Source: Psoroptes ovis (taxonomy: Eukaryota > Arthropoda > Arachnida > Sarcoptiformes > Psoroptidae). From it: DNA of 64,000 nt. The DNA is taken from contig PQWQ01000028.1 in the NCBI GenBank assembly GCA_002943765.1, forward strand, positions 1-64,000, given 5' to 3'. Numbering within the stretch: the first letter of the stretch is position 1; every line of letters begins with the position of its first letter. The notes under the pieces are model-generated. The model did no database searches and was not told where the DNA came from. It saw only the letters and a program-made list of their open reading frames with translations. Below are positions 46,580 to 58,489 of this stretch, in pieces. Both the position numbers and the translations under genes were made by a program.

Positions 46580-49500
46580 TTAATGATGATTATTGATTGC
46601 AAAATTTCCACCACCAAAATTAAAATTTGTCGGTATTGTTTGATCGGAAAACATGTAACCACCGCCTTGTTCAATTTTACGTGATTCTAAATTCAAATGA
46701 ATACAATGATTCAATGATAAACATGAATGAAATAATTATTTTTATAATTTTAAACTTACCAGCTGCATCTTGTCGACGTTGTGCTAGCACAAATACATCT
46801 TCCAATGTGCTGATTTGTTGCGGTGTCAAATTGCCAAATAATGAATTATATAAATTAATATCATTATTTTTCAAATATTCAATACATTTTCTAAACAGAA
46901 TATATTCATCGTCATATGAATCTTCTTTGTCGATTGTTGTTTCAAAATTTTCTAAATCAGTCAAATCATTTTCATTATTATCATATAAATCATCATCATC
47001 ATCTGAATCTTCATCATTATCTTCATCATCGATAAATTCACAATCATCCATTTTTTCTAAACATAAGATAAAATATAATAGATAAAGGATGATAATCAAT
47101 CAATGGTAAACATACCTTTAGGATTATGGACATCATCATCGAATACATCTTCATCATCCGAAGATGATGCATATTCACTGTCGGTATCGGTACTATCAGA
47201 ATCGGCAACAGCTTTAGCTTTATATGCTTCTTTTAGATTATCAAACATTTTCAATAATTCAGGTGCAAATTTCGGTGCCAGTTCTCGAACTTTATTTGGC
47301 ACCATGTTTGCTGGCAATGTGAATAATTTACACAATGCCAATATACATATTTTACGATCATGTAGACCTAAAAATGATTTAATATCCATCAGCCATTCTT
47401 CCAATATAAAATCTAGAATATTTTTATTCGGATATTTTTGTTGTAATTTTTCAATAATTTGAAAAAATAATCCACTATCTATGTACAATACAACCAATAA
47501 CACTTGTAAACTTAATGTTTTCAATTCAGAAGTTTTGAGATCATCCATTAGAATATATTTATCCATAACGATTTCACAAAATGATGGCATTAGATTTGAA
47601 ACTTTTTCACGAAATTGTAGCAAAAATACTTCAATAATTTTGATAACATTACAATAAAATTCATCGATACAATCATAATTTAATATGTATTTACATATTT
47701 CGAATAATGCAACCACTCTATTTTGATCACTAATAAATGCATCAGGATCGACTGTTATTAAATTATGCAATGCAGGCATCATATCGGCAAAATATTCTGG
47801 ACCTTCTTCACTCATCGATATTTTATAAATATATTCATAAATTTTCCACATATCATTCGATATTTTTTTATCCGTTAATGTTGTAACAATATTGAAACAT
47901 TCTTCATATAATTCTTTTAGATTTTCATCCAATATCATCATAACATTTTTCATTGCAATCGGTTCGATTGCTGATAATGTTTCTTGATCATCAATCAACA
48001 TCAGAACAGTATCGATTGTATTCAATGAACCCATTATTGTAATGGTAGCATCATTATTTTCATCATTTGTTTTCAATATTGATTCCAATATTTCCACTAA
48101 ACTAGATACAATTTTGGCTGCAATCGGTAGAATTTTTTCACCAAATGCACAGATTAAACGTTGTAAACCGCTTGATACATCATCATTATGTGATATTTTC
48201 ACAATATTCAAACATTCAATAATGATTGTATCTAAATTTGGCTCAATTAATGGACGTGTTTTTTCTTGATTAACAATCAATATTTGCAACGAAATTGCAG
48301 CCTGTACTTTGACTGGCAATTCTTTATCATGTATTAATGCATATTGTAAACAATTGATTGCTTGACATAATGTTACTTGATTTTCAAATTCAAAATCTTC
48401 AAAGAAATGCAATATCCATGCAGCACGTGCCCGCAAAAATGGATGATCAGAATTAAAGAATGGAAAAACATGACCAGCTAACATATCATTGATTTGTTGA
48501 TGATACATTTTTTTCTTCAACATAATATCCGATACAGATCCTAACATGTGTAATGCACCATCCTTATATTGTGATGTACTAACATTTGAATTTAATATTT
48601 GTATGGCAAATCCAATCGTATTTTTGAGCATATCTTTTCGCTTTTTACAACATGTGCATAAAAATTGCTGAGCTGCACTGACCGGTGATACATAATCTTC
48701 GAAAAAATCAAATTTTTTACGAACATATTCAGCTGGATCAGTTTGCCATAATTCATCATCTTCTTCAGTATAACATAATAATGGAAATATTACTTTTTCA
48801 ATAATTTGCGATATATTTGGTTTCAATATTTTCCAAGTGTAAATGTGTTCAACACATGTATTCAAATAATTGATTGCTTGTTGTAAGACACGTTGTGGTA
48901 AATAAACTTTTTGATTATATTGATCTAACATTTTTAAAATTACTTGAATAATGCCAACGGAAAATGTTTCCATATACCAGCGGCCAAATTGTTTATATTC
49001 TTTACTTTGTCCTTTTGAAGGACCATAACGTTCAAATATTCGGACAATAATGTGTAATGCCCATTTTTTACTTTTATACCATGGTAATTCATAACGTTCT
49101 TCAATATCAAAATTATTCACTTCATTCGGTACTGGACGATCTAATACTTGTCGTATGATTTCCATCCATTGTGTAAAGAATTCTTCGGTAAACAATGACA
49201 ACGGCAATGAATATTGTGTTATTATAAATATTATTTTCAATATTGTTTTTTGCATCAATACTTTATGTTCACTATTATCCGGTAATATTTCGATCATCAT
49301 TTTATAAAGAATCGGTGCCAATATCTTCATTACATCTAATAATGGCTGTTTTTGTTCATTATTTTTATATTCATAGTTTTTTGCCAATTCCATCAAAACC
49401 ATCAAAGCACCCATCCAATTATTGGGATCATTTGTTTGTAAATAATAAACAATTTTATCCGTTACAGTAAATTTATGTGGAAAATCATATTTGATAATGT

Positions 49501-49908
49501 AATTCAATGCTAATGATAAGCTATTACGTATAACATCTGTTGATAGTACTAATGCATCTATGATTGAATTACGTATCAATTGACGATCTTGTTCATGTAT
49601 ACTGAATATTTGTTGATTATTTTTCGATTCTTTACTTTCCCAATGATTGAAAACTTCATTTTTAAAATAAATAACCGCTGCTTGTCGTACAGGTAATTCA
49701 ATATTTGTTTCCATTACAATTTGTAATACGGTCGGTAAAAAACCGATTATTTTATGAATCTAATACCAAGGGGATAATGACAAATTATTATTAACAAATG
49801 CGATTAGATGAATTGAAATTATTTTACCTGTTCAAGCTGTTTTTCGGCTTGATTATAATTACCATCGAATGTACCACGAAATATTTCAACCAATTTCATT
49901 ACATCCAT
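46580..49908 (-). CDS. IPO7: Importin-7/8 type nuclear import receptor
   Basis: Four exons (49828-49908, 47116-49759, 46760-47056, 46580-46686) join in frame to 1,042 residues, the same size as vertebrate IPO7 (about 1,038). The importin-beta N-terminal part reads MDVMKLVEIFRGTFDGNYNQ ... ELPVRQAAVIYFKNEV. HEAT repeats follow, with highly matched stretches: ELPWYKSKKWALHIIVRIFE, RVLQQAINYLN, LCYTEEDDELWQTDPAEYVR, KDGALHMLGSVSDIMLKKK, FLGLHDRKICILALC. The acidic stretch near residue 900 (SDSTDTDSEYASSSDDED onward) and the Gly/Phe-rich end (GGGYMFSDQTIPTNFNFGGG) are as in IPO7/IPO8. It carries ribosomal proteins, histone H1 (with importin-beta) and SMAD/ERK proteins into the nucleus. Animals outside vertebrates have one such gene (moleskin in flies), so IPO7 versus IPO8 is not a meaningful distinction here. 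Confidence 0.96.
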
Positions 49909-50786
49909 TTTTTTAAAATTCATTAATTGATTAAACAACGATTGGATAAAATAATTGATAATAATTTATAAGAGAACAATTTAAAGAATAAACTATTTGG
50001 AAATTTTAATAAATTTCAAATATAATAGAAATTCATTGAATCATAATATGTGTGTAATCATCAAGCAATCAAATATTTTGAAGCACATGGAATATGATTT
50101 CTTAATTTTTTTTTAAATTGAAGAAAGCAAACGATGACGATGTTTAATCACACATGTAGAGATTATATGGTGAATTTATAATAATACAAAAATAAATATG
50201 TATAATAACAATAAACCATTTACAAAAAATGAATTAATAAATCAAGCTAATATCAATTATATCTATGTATGAATGTTCAACTCATTACAAATTTTTCACG
50301 TTAATATTTTTTATTTTATTTTTTGCTGCTGCACACATTTTCAAACTGTAAAACAATGTGACATGTGCATCTTTTCATCAATATTTTCTTGATGGTAATG
50401 ATGATTATTATTGCTTAAAGATAATCATCATACTAATAGCATACATACAATCACACACACACCAACACGTTCATACATGTAAAATCATAGCCAATATACA
50501 CACAGATACACATGTATTTTATTTATATAATTATAATAATTAAACTTTGATTTAAAAAAAATAAATGAAAAATATAAATTGAAATAATCCTAAAAACACA
50601 TTGCAAACACCGCAAGTGAAATGAAAAAAACAAAAAACAAAAACACACCATTTTTTTGCCATCGATTTCGATCGACTATTTCAATCTTTGTTTGCTTGCC
50701 AGGGTGGAAATAGTTCTTCAAATTTTTTTTTTAAATCATATGGGATTAGTGTAAAGTTGATTGAAATTCTTGATAAAATTTGAATA
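49909..50786. promoter_or_regulatory. Divergent promoter region importin-7 / mS31
   Basis: 878 bp between two divergent start codons. It is mostly AT-rich with CA/AC-rich tracts (50,450-50,520). The patch GCCATCGATTTCGATCGAC at 50,659-50,677 with nearby TTGCTTGCCAGGGTGG is GC-richer and lies about 110 bp upstream of mS31, a likely promoter-proximal site by position. No coding sequence recognised. Confidence 0.45.
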
Positions 50787-52093
50787 ATGTTCCCGAAACG
50801 CTTAAATAGCTATCGCCCCGTTTTCCTATTAGCCCGTAATAATGATATCCGTCCGTTCTCGTCGTCATCATCATCATCATCGAATGATAATAAAGATGAT
50901 AAAAATAAAAGAATTACAACCATCAAAAGTATTAAATCACAAAAATCAACGGTAAACAAAGATAAATTGATTAAAAATGAAGAAAAATTGAAATCATTAG
51001 AGAAAAATGTAGAAAAACTCAAATCAATCAGTCCTAATTCTAATGAAACATTGAATAAAACAACTGGCAAGCCACGTTTACATGTACGACAAAGTGCAAG
51101 ATCAATAAATGATAAAAATGTGAAAATCGATGAAGATGTTGAACCAATGGAAGTGTATGTTGTTTTAATACCTATTCTAATCATTTCTCATTAATTATTG
51201 CTTTCGTTAATTAGTTTAGCACGTGGTTTAGATAAAAGATTGGTTGAAGCAGCACGTAGAGTTGCAAATCGTATGCCAAAACATTCAGCTCGACAAACTG
51301 AACGACAATTATTAGATTCTATCAAAGAACAACAAAAAGAAACATCAGAAGCTGCGTAAGAATTTAATTCCAATTCTTATTGATAATTTTTATCTAATAT
51401 TTTTTATGAAATCATCAGGAAGAAAATGATATCAGCCAAAGAAGATTGGAAAGAAAGTATTAGTTATAAAATATTGTCAGGCAATAGACCGGCACCAAAA
51501 ATTGGACAAGACGATTCATCATTAGGTACAACATCAAAAGTTTCTCGAGTAAAAATGCCAAAAGATTTTGATTTCGAAAGTGAATCGAAACCAATGCGAA
51601 AACGACAAATATCATTATTTTCAAATGAATGTTTGTCTATTTTCGATCCAAAAGGAATCTATTTGAATGAAAATCATAATGAAATGTGGGAAAATCTTTC
51701 GAAACGTGAGCTAAATAAATTTCTTGAAAGACCATCGAAAAATTTCTTCGATGAAATGATTAAATGGACTGATGAAGGAAAATTATGGAAATATCCTATT
51801 GATAATGAGCAAGGTAAAATCAATTAAAATGATTAAGATTCATTTTTAACAATGTATAATTATACCAAATTTTAGGCCTTGAACATGAAGCATCAATACC
51901 ATTTTATGATCATGTATTATTAGATCATTTATTGGATGAATTTCCACAAACAGGACCAGTAAGACAATTCATGGAATTAGTCATATTAGGTTTATCACAA
52001 AATCCATACATCACTGTTGAACGTAAACGTGAAACGATAAAATTTTATCGAAATTTTTTTGAAGAAAAAAATTTACTTAAAGATCTTGAATAA
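50787..52093 (+). CDS. MRPS31: Mitochondrial small ribosomal subunit protein mS31
   Basis: Four exons (50787-51154, 51215-51355, 51419-51813, 51876-52093) join in frame to 373 residues. The N-terminus (MFPKRLNSYRPVFLLARNND then a Ser run) is basic, free of acids for the first 18 residues, and suits a mitochondrial targeting peptide. A Lys-rich middle follows. The C-terminal domain fixes the identity: RPSKNFFDEMIKWTDEGKLW, YPIDNEQGLEHEA, then FPQTGPVRQFMELVILGLSQ and NPYITVERKRETIKFYRNFF, matching vertebrate MRPS31. It is a mitoribosome small-subunit protein specific to animal mitochondria. The stop lies only 46 bp from the stop of the opposing GNPTAB gene. Confidence 0.93.
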
Positions 52094-52139
52094 ATAATTA
52101 TCATTCAAAATAAATATTCACCGTTTTTTGTTATTTGGG

Positions 52140-55100
52140 TCAAAATTTAAAACGATTTCTGTCATTATATTTGATAATAAATAACGATATTAATAATAAT
52201 AATGAAAATAATAAAATAATGAATAGAAAAAATGATATGAAAATATTAAAACTTAACCATTGATTTGATTTTGATTTCCATCGATTGTATTGATCAATAA
52301 AAAGATATGGATTTTCAACATTATCCATTAATTCATATGGTGATTTATTTGGAAACAGACTTTCATAAAAATTTTTCAATATATTATTCAATGATTCAAT
52401 TTCTCCATTGTCATCATCATCATTATTATTATTATTATTATAATGATTGAAATTATCATTTAAACATATAAATTTTTTACGATTTATTCGTAAATCATTC
52501 AATTCATGTTCTAATAATGTTCGATTTGAACGCAACATTTTAAATGCTACATCAGCATCCGAATCGATGATTTCATATTTATTTCGCTTAATTTTACCAA
52601 ATTTTTCAATCATATCATTTCGTATTGTTGTACATTCGCCAAGTATTTCAATATTCAATTCAAATTCTGTCTGTTTCTATTTGATTGAGAATGAAATGAA
52701 TGGAAAATGTGTTGAAAATTTCAAATAATAATAAAAAAAAACTTACCATTGTCATTGAATTATTGCTGTTATTATTGATTGCATTCATCATACAGCTGCT
52801 ACAACATTCTTGTAAATTTTTTTCAAATATTTCGGATGCATTCATTTGATTTTTATGACCATAAAGTTTTAATATTAATGTTTGCAATTCATTTGAATTC
52901 AATGTTCTATTTGAAACGTGTTTGAAAAAAAAAAAATATGATGACATTTACAAATTATATCATAATTAAAAACTCATCAAAAGCATCATACATACCCTGA
53001 ATGATCGACATCAAAATTATTTTCCTCGATAATTTCATTGAAATTTAATTGTTTAATTTCACTCATCAAAAAGTAATAATATGAAAATGCTAATTGCATA
53101 TCATAACTGTTACGTATTTTTGATGATGATGTTTGCAAAAATTCATCGGGAAAATTTCGATGTAAACGATACATAATATCACGATCAATAAAATGTGCCA
53201 TATGTGCCGGTACTTTACGTTGTTCAATACCAAATCGACGATTATAAAGATGATTCACATATATCAATGAATCACCATATGTATCTAGCAATTTTCTTGA
53301 TTTATAATGATATCCATCATCATCATTATTGTTGTTGTTGTCATTGCTTAAGAAATATTTAGATAATGTGTCATTTAAATTCTTATCCATTTCACAAATT
53401 GATTGTTTATATAATAGCTTTAATTTGTTTATGAAATTTTTCATTTCATCATGATCATTAATGGTCGAAATGTGTTTGAAGCTATTTTCCAAATCATCAC
53501 ATGATAAATGTTTTATATTTGTATAATTATACTGATTAATCATTCGAATATATTTTTGTTTTTCATCATCAATCATTGAATTGAGATCTGTCATTGATGA
53601 TGATGATTGATCGATGTTTAATTCATTAATAGTTGTAATATTATTACTTGAATAAATGATTATGTTTAAATTGAATTGTTTCTTCATCAACATCATTGTT
53701 ACATTGAAATGTATACGATTTTCTATTTGTTTTTGATTATTGAATAATATCGTTAATATTTGATATTTTTCATTGTAAACAGCACTGTAAATGACTGAAT
53801 TATTATTGATCAATTCATTATAATTAATATCAATTATATTGATCGGAAATGGACGATTTATCGAACGTAAATTTTCATCATTAAATTCGTTAAAAAATTG
53901 AGTAAAATTTAAATAAACAATTCTGGATTCAATCGGATAATAATAATATCTATTGGTTGTTGTATTGTAATTGATTGAGATCTGATAAAATGATTCAGGA
54001 AAATTATCAACACCACAATCACCCATATCGTATGCACAATTTGTATTGTTACAAACTTGATCACAACTTTGATCACCTAACCAATTTTCTAAGCAATTCA
54101 TTGAACAATAATATTGCTTATCTCTTTCATATTGAACATTGAATTTTCTTCTATTCCCATCTAAATTGATTGATTGTCGATGCTGCTGCTGTTGTTGTTG
54201 CTGATTATTAATAATTGTATCATTAAGACAATCACCACCATCCCATAAACATTTCGAAGTGTTACATGTTTTATCACAAAAACCATCATTAAGCCAATTT
54301 AATGGACAACCACTTGCACAATTAGGTACTGGCCATGATAAATAAATACGGTAACCACGACTTTTAGTTAGAAAATCATCCAAATATATTGGTTTACCTA
54401 ACATAATATCGTCATTAAAATAGAGGAAATATTTCGATAAATTCGGTATACGATGTATGTTTGATTCGATTGCCGATGAGCTAAATGTTGGCAAATGACT
54501 TTGATTAATGAATATTTCCTACAAAAAAACAAAACATAACCAAAAATAAAAGAAATCAAATCAATTAATTATAATTAATTAATTACGATTAATTAAATCG
54601 AAAAGAATGTTAATTGATCAATTTCAATATCATTAAAAAATACTTAAAAAAATAAGAAAAATACTTGATGTGTTATAATACGAATTCGTGGATGTTCAAT
54701 ATTAAGCCATTTAGGTATCTGTCCATTGGTTACAATATAAATATTACGTATCCATGATGATGCAAATCGATGTACCGAACGTAATGAATATTTCAATTCA
54801 TCATTGTCATAAAAACGATTCATTTGTATATTTTCAATTTCATTATTATTATCATTGATGGCTGTTGTTGTTGATTTATCATTATTGAATAAATTTTCAT
54901 TCATTATCAAAGCATCAAGCACAGCTGATTGATTATATTGGTTTTCGTTGTTTTTAATAAAAAATAATTGATAATTAGTTCCATGATTTGATAATTTGCA
55001 GTAAAATTCTAAATTATCGTCCAAATGAGCAGAATCTTTCAATGTTACCAAAATTAATGTCTTTGAATTGAATTTTATTATCATCAAATTGTCATTGTTG

Positions 55101-55884
55101 ATTGAATTGTTGGTCAATAATGGTAGATAAAGTGATGAAAATTTATATATTTTTCCATCCAATAATCGTACACAATCATGGTCATAATCATCGACTAATT
55201 CGGATGGAATGGGAAAAATCAATTATGATTTATTTTACCTAAATTCATATGAATACAAACCAAATTTTAAATCATTCAAAAATATTAATGAATGATTGCG
55301 ATCATGCACGATTGTTCGTACATTATCGAGGTGAATTTTAGATTCATTGATTGCAGGTTTAACAATTATGATCGGTAATCGTAAACAATCTTGATGGCAA
55401 AGAATCATTGATTCATTTGTACATTGTTTCAAAAGATTTTCAATAAATAATCGTTTACTATGTTCATATAATGATTTCTGTAATAATGGATCACTACCAT
55501 TTACCCATGTGTAAACAATATCGACAGGAACATCATCGTAAATATCAAAATTTTGATGATAGGAATCATAATTTCTATTATCAAAATCATCGGTTGACAA
55601 TATTGAATCGAATAAATTATTTTCAATCAAAAAAATCTAAATTATATAAAACATGAACAAAATGGCTATAATAATTATAAATTCAAAATCAATGTTTGAA
55701 ATTTTGAAATAATAAATGAACAGCTACATACATCAATGATAATATAAAATAAAACAATTAAAACAAATGAAATTGATAATAATTTTATAATTAAAAATTT
55801 ATTATTCAAACTGAAAATGATTGAACGTCGGTGATTTGTTGATCGATGATGATGTGAAATGTTTTGAATTTGAATGAATGTCAT
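52140..55884 (-). CDS. GNPTAB: N-acetylglucosamine-1-phosphotransferase alpha/beta precursor
   Basis: Multi-exon on the minus strand. Exon 1 (55732-55884) codes a cytosolic stub and a signal anchor (FLIIKLLSISFVLIVLFYII). Later exons carry the four Stealth blocks: CR1 VPVDIVYTWVNGSDP; CR2 NDELKYSLRSVHRFASSWIR with NIYIVTNGQIPKWLN; CR3 HLPTFSSSAIESNIHRIPNL with YFLYFNDDIMLGKP; CR4 HRNFPDEFLQTSSSKIRNSY. Two LNR/Notch modules lie between (CPLNWLNDGFCDKTCNTSKC; CLENWLGDQSCDQVCNNTNC). An EF-hand-like part and a C-terminal membrane segment (FNIFISFFLFIILLFSLLLL) close it. The enzyme adds GlcNAc-phosphate to lysosomal enzymes in the Golgi for mannose-6-phosphate sorting. Much of the long vertebrate spacer seems absent. 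The splice after LNDLKF is uncertain: the obvious GTAAAA donor does not keep frame, but GTTTGT 22 bp earlier does. Confidence 0.92.
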
Positions 55885-55992
55885 ATTATTTTTTTTTTCG
55901 CCAAAAAAAAACTGTCACCAGAGAAAAATAGAATGACCAATGAATAATCATTTCTAACAATTTCTCACAAGTATGACTTGAAACACTTGGAT

Positions 55993-56025
<33 letters not shown>
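55993..56025. repeat. Poly-T homopolymer (~33 bp)
   Basis: An uninterrupted T run, the longest homopolymer in the window, about 110 bp upstream of the GNPTAB start codon. It could exclude nucleosomes at that promoter, or be a retroelement-like tail; its exact length is uncertain in any assembly. Confidence 0.8.
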
Positions 56026-56026
<1 letters not shown>

Positions 56027-56729
56027 TGACGCGTTGTTCATCAAAATAAATAATCAACCACACTGACATCAGCAACAACAACGATGATAATGAAAAATAT
56101 ATCTAATCAAATCATTCATTATGATGTTGTATGATAACTCATAATCGAATGATAATTTTTCATTTTGAATTTTGTCGAATAATCATTGAATCAAATTCAA
56201 ATGCAATTCAAATCAAATTCAAATTGAATGAATCAAAATCAAGTTTGTTTGTTTCAAATTTTTATTTTATTTTTATTTTTTTCAAAATATTTTTTTTTCA
56301 AATTTTATTTAAATAAATTTTTAAATAACTTTCATTCAAATGGAATGTGTACGCGTGTGTGTGTGTGTGTTTGCGTTTGATTAATTATTTCAATGATAAT
56401 AATAATGATAATAATATTGTATTGAGATTTTAAATGATTATGATTATTAAAATTTGACAGAAAAAACAAAAAAAAAATTAATGTATTTATTGATCAATCA
56501 AAATTCGAGATTTGAATTATTATTATTCTTTTGATATTAATAATTATAATAATAAAATTTTGACTAAAAATTTTTTTTTTTTTCAAATTATTTGATTTCA
56601 ATTTTTAGGATATTGAATCGAAAATCAGAAGAAAATGCTTTTGATAAAATAGATTAATATAAATATATAAATGCAATGCATAGATATGTGACAAGATTTT
56701 GTGAATTGAATTTTTGTTTTTTCGAATTT

Positions 56730-56880
56730 GATTTTGAAAAGGTTTTTCAGATGTTTGACAAGTGATCAAAGGTTTTCGAAGGTATTTAAAAGGTTTCAAA
56801 GGTGTTCAAAGGTTTCAAAAGGTGTGTAAAACTTTTTAAAAGGTGTTTAGAAGATGCTCAAAGGTTCAAAGATGTTTGTG
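56730..56880 (+). repeat. Degenerate AAAGGT-TTCAAAGGT repeat cluster
   Basis: About ten imperfect copies of an AAAGGT-containing unit at spacings of roughly 10-20 bp (for example AAAGGTTTTCGAAGGT, TTCAAAGGTGTTCAAAGGTT, AAAAGGTGTG). Unit length and order are irregular, so this is a decayed or slippage-generated minisatellite rather than a clean tandem array. Confidence 0.6.
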
Positions 56881-57587
56881 TGTGAATCGACGAAGCAAAT
56901 GCAAAAATTTGATTTGAAATCAAAAAAATCAGTGAATCGCTGTGTGTTTGAATGATTTGAACGAGCAAAATTCAAGCAAATTACAGAAATGAAATGTAAA
57001 TGAAAATATTTAAAACAAACAAAAATAGAACAATGATTGAAATCAAATTAATACGAAATTAACTAAAAAAAAAGATTTCTTGTTTCAAAAACGGAGAAAA
57101 AATTAAATAATTAATGAAAGATTAATCGAAATAAAATAATAATCAACGAATTAATTCAATAATAAAGAAAACATGGCCGCTGGTGGTTATAAAAATTAAT
57201 GTTTATCTGTTTTTTGACTTGAGTGTACGTGCATGTGTATGGTGTATTATGTGTTGTATTGTAAATATGTTCAATAATAATCAAATTAAACAACGGATAA
57301 GTCAGATAAGTTAGTCAAGTTGGTAATTGTTTTTTAACTCATTGTTCAAATCTTCATTTCATTGTTGATATCGAAAGAAATGTACAGATCAGATTTTTGC
57401 CTTGGATTTTTGTGTGTGTGTGTTTGTGGATATGAATTATCGTTCGGATGCTGCTTGATTCGGTGTCAAGTTCATTCATACATCATGAATCTCATGAGAG
57501 TTTCGAGATAATAAATCAAACTAAAAATCTAATGTTTTTCAAAAGAAAATTTATGGCACAAATGAAGAATAATTTTTGTTTGAAACA

Positions 57588-57716
57588 ATGACTGGTTCAA
57601 TGATGCTGATGCTACTGCTGGTGGTGGAGGTGGTGGTAGTTGCCGTGTTCATCGGTGGGATCAAGTGCAAAGTCAGTGTAATGTTTGATGTGATGCATGG
57701 CTCTATGGCTGTGTGA
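57588..57716 (+). CDS. Possible small hydrophobic ORF (42 aa), doubtful
   Basis: ATG to TGA codes MTGSMMLMLLLVVEVVVVAV followed by FIGGIKCKVS and a short tail. This resembles a signal peptide or single membrane segment, with one Glu inside the hydrophobic run. The run is coded by CTG/GTG/GTA triplets that look like an imperfect microsatellite, so the hydrophobicity may be accidental. No family recognised; it could also be a first exon if GT or GC donors downstream are used. Confidence 0.15.
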   Translation: MTGSMMLMLLLVVEVVVVAVFIGGIKCKVSVMFDVMHGSMAV

Positions 57717-58489
57717 TGTAAAATGGCTAATGTTGGTGATAACGATTCTACGAGATAAAATGTTTGGCTGCTGTTATTAGTTTGATATTAGCTGAACTAC
57801 ATAGAAATATACATGTTTTCAAGCACGGAAAAACGATGAGAAAAGTTTAAAAAATTTTAAATTTTTCAAAATTTTTAAAATTGAAATTGAAAACTTTGAA
57901 TAAATCTGCGTTTGTGTGCAATATTTGTTAGTGTGTGTGTGTCTATGAGTGTCAGTTTGTGTCTATGAGTGTTTTGCAAAATGATAAATGTCAAATTTGT
58001 CAAATTTATATTTATTTACATGTGTGTGTGTGTGTGTTCACGTTCAAACAATAATGATCAATCATAATGGTTAATAAATAAATAATTTTTACTTTAACTT
58101 TACTTGGTTGCAATAAAGGATTTAACTGTTAGTGATGATAATAGCATGATTTGAATGTTGATTTACCAATTTTAATCGTTGGAAAAATTGTTATAATTTT
58201 CTATTGTGATGTGTATGATGGTTATGGTTGTTTGTATCGGTGTGTATTTCGCTGTTCAACTGATGAAATGAAGATGGTTGAAATAGGTTTGTGTGATGTA
58301 TGATAATGCATAAGATATAATGTTGAAAATTTGTAGCTGCTTTATTGGTGATATTTCAAAACGAAAAAGATGATAAATTATATATTTCTAGCTGATTCAA
58401 TTTCATATGTTGTTTGTTTGATTAGTTTGTTTGAAATTTATTTGATATTTTTTTCATTTTTTCAAATTGAATTTTGAATTTTATTTGAA

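Larger units (their letters stand above)
55885..58489. other. Gene-free region between GNPTAB and calsyntenin
   Basis: About 2.6 kb with the GNPTAB promoter on the left and the calsyntenin 3' untranslated region on the right. It includes a poly-T run of about 33 (55,993-56,025), GT microsatellites (56,350-56,372; 57,931-57,942; 58,021-58,038) and an imperfect AAAGGT repeat cluster (56,730-56,880). A GC-richer GGT/CTG stretch (57,600-57,715) contains a 42-codon open frame. No recognised protein family. Confidence 0.5.
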
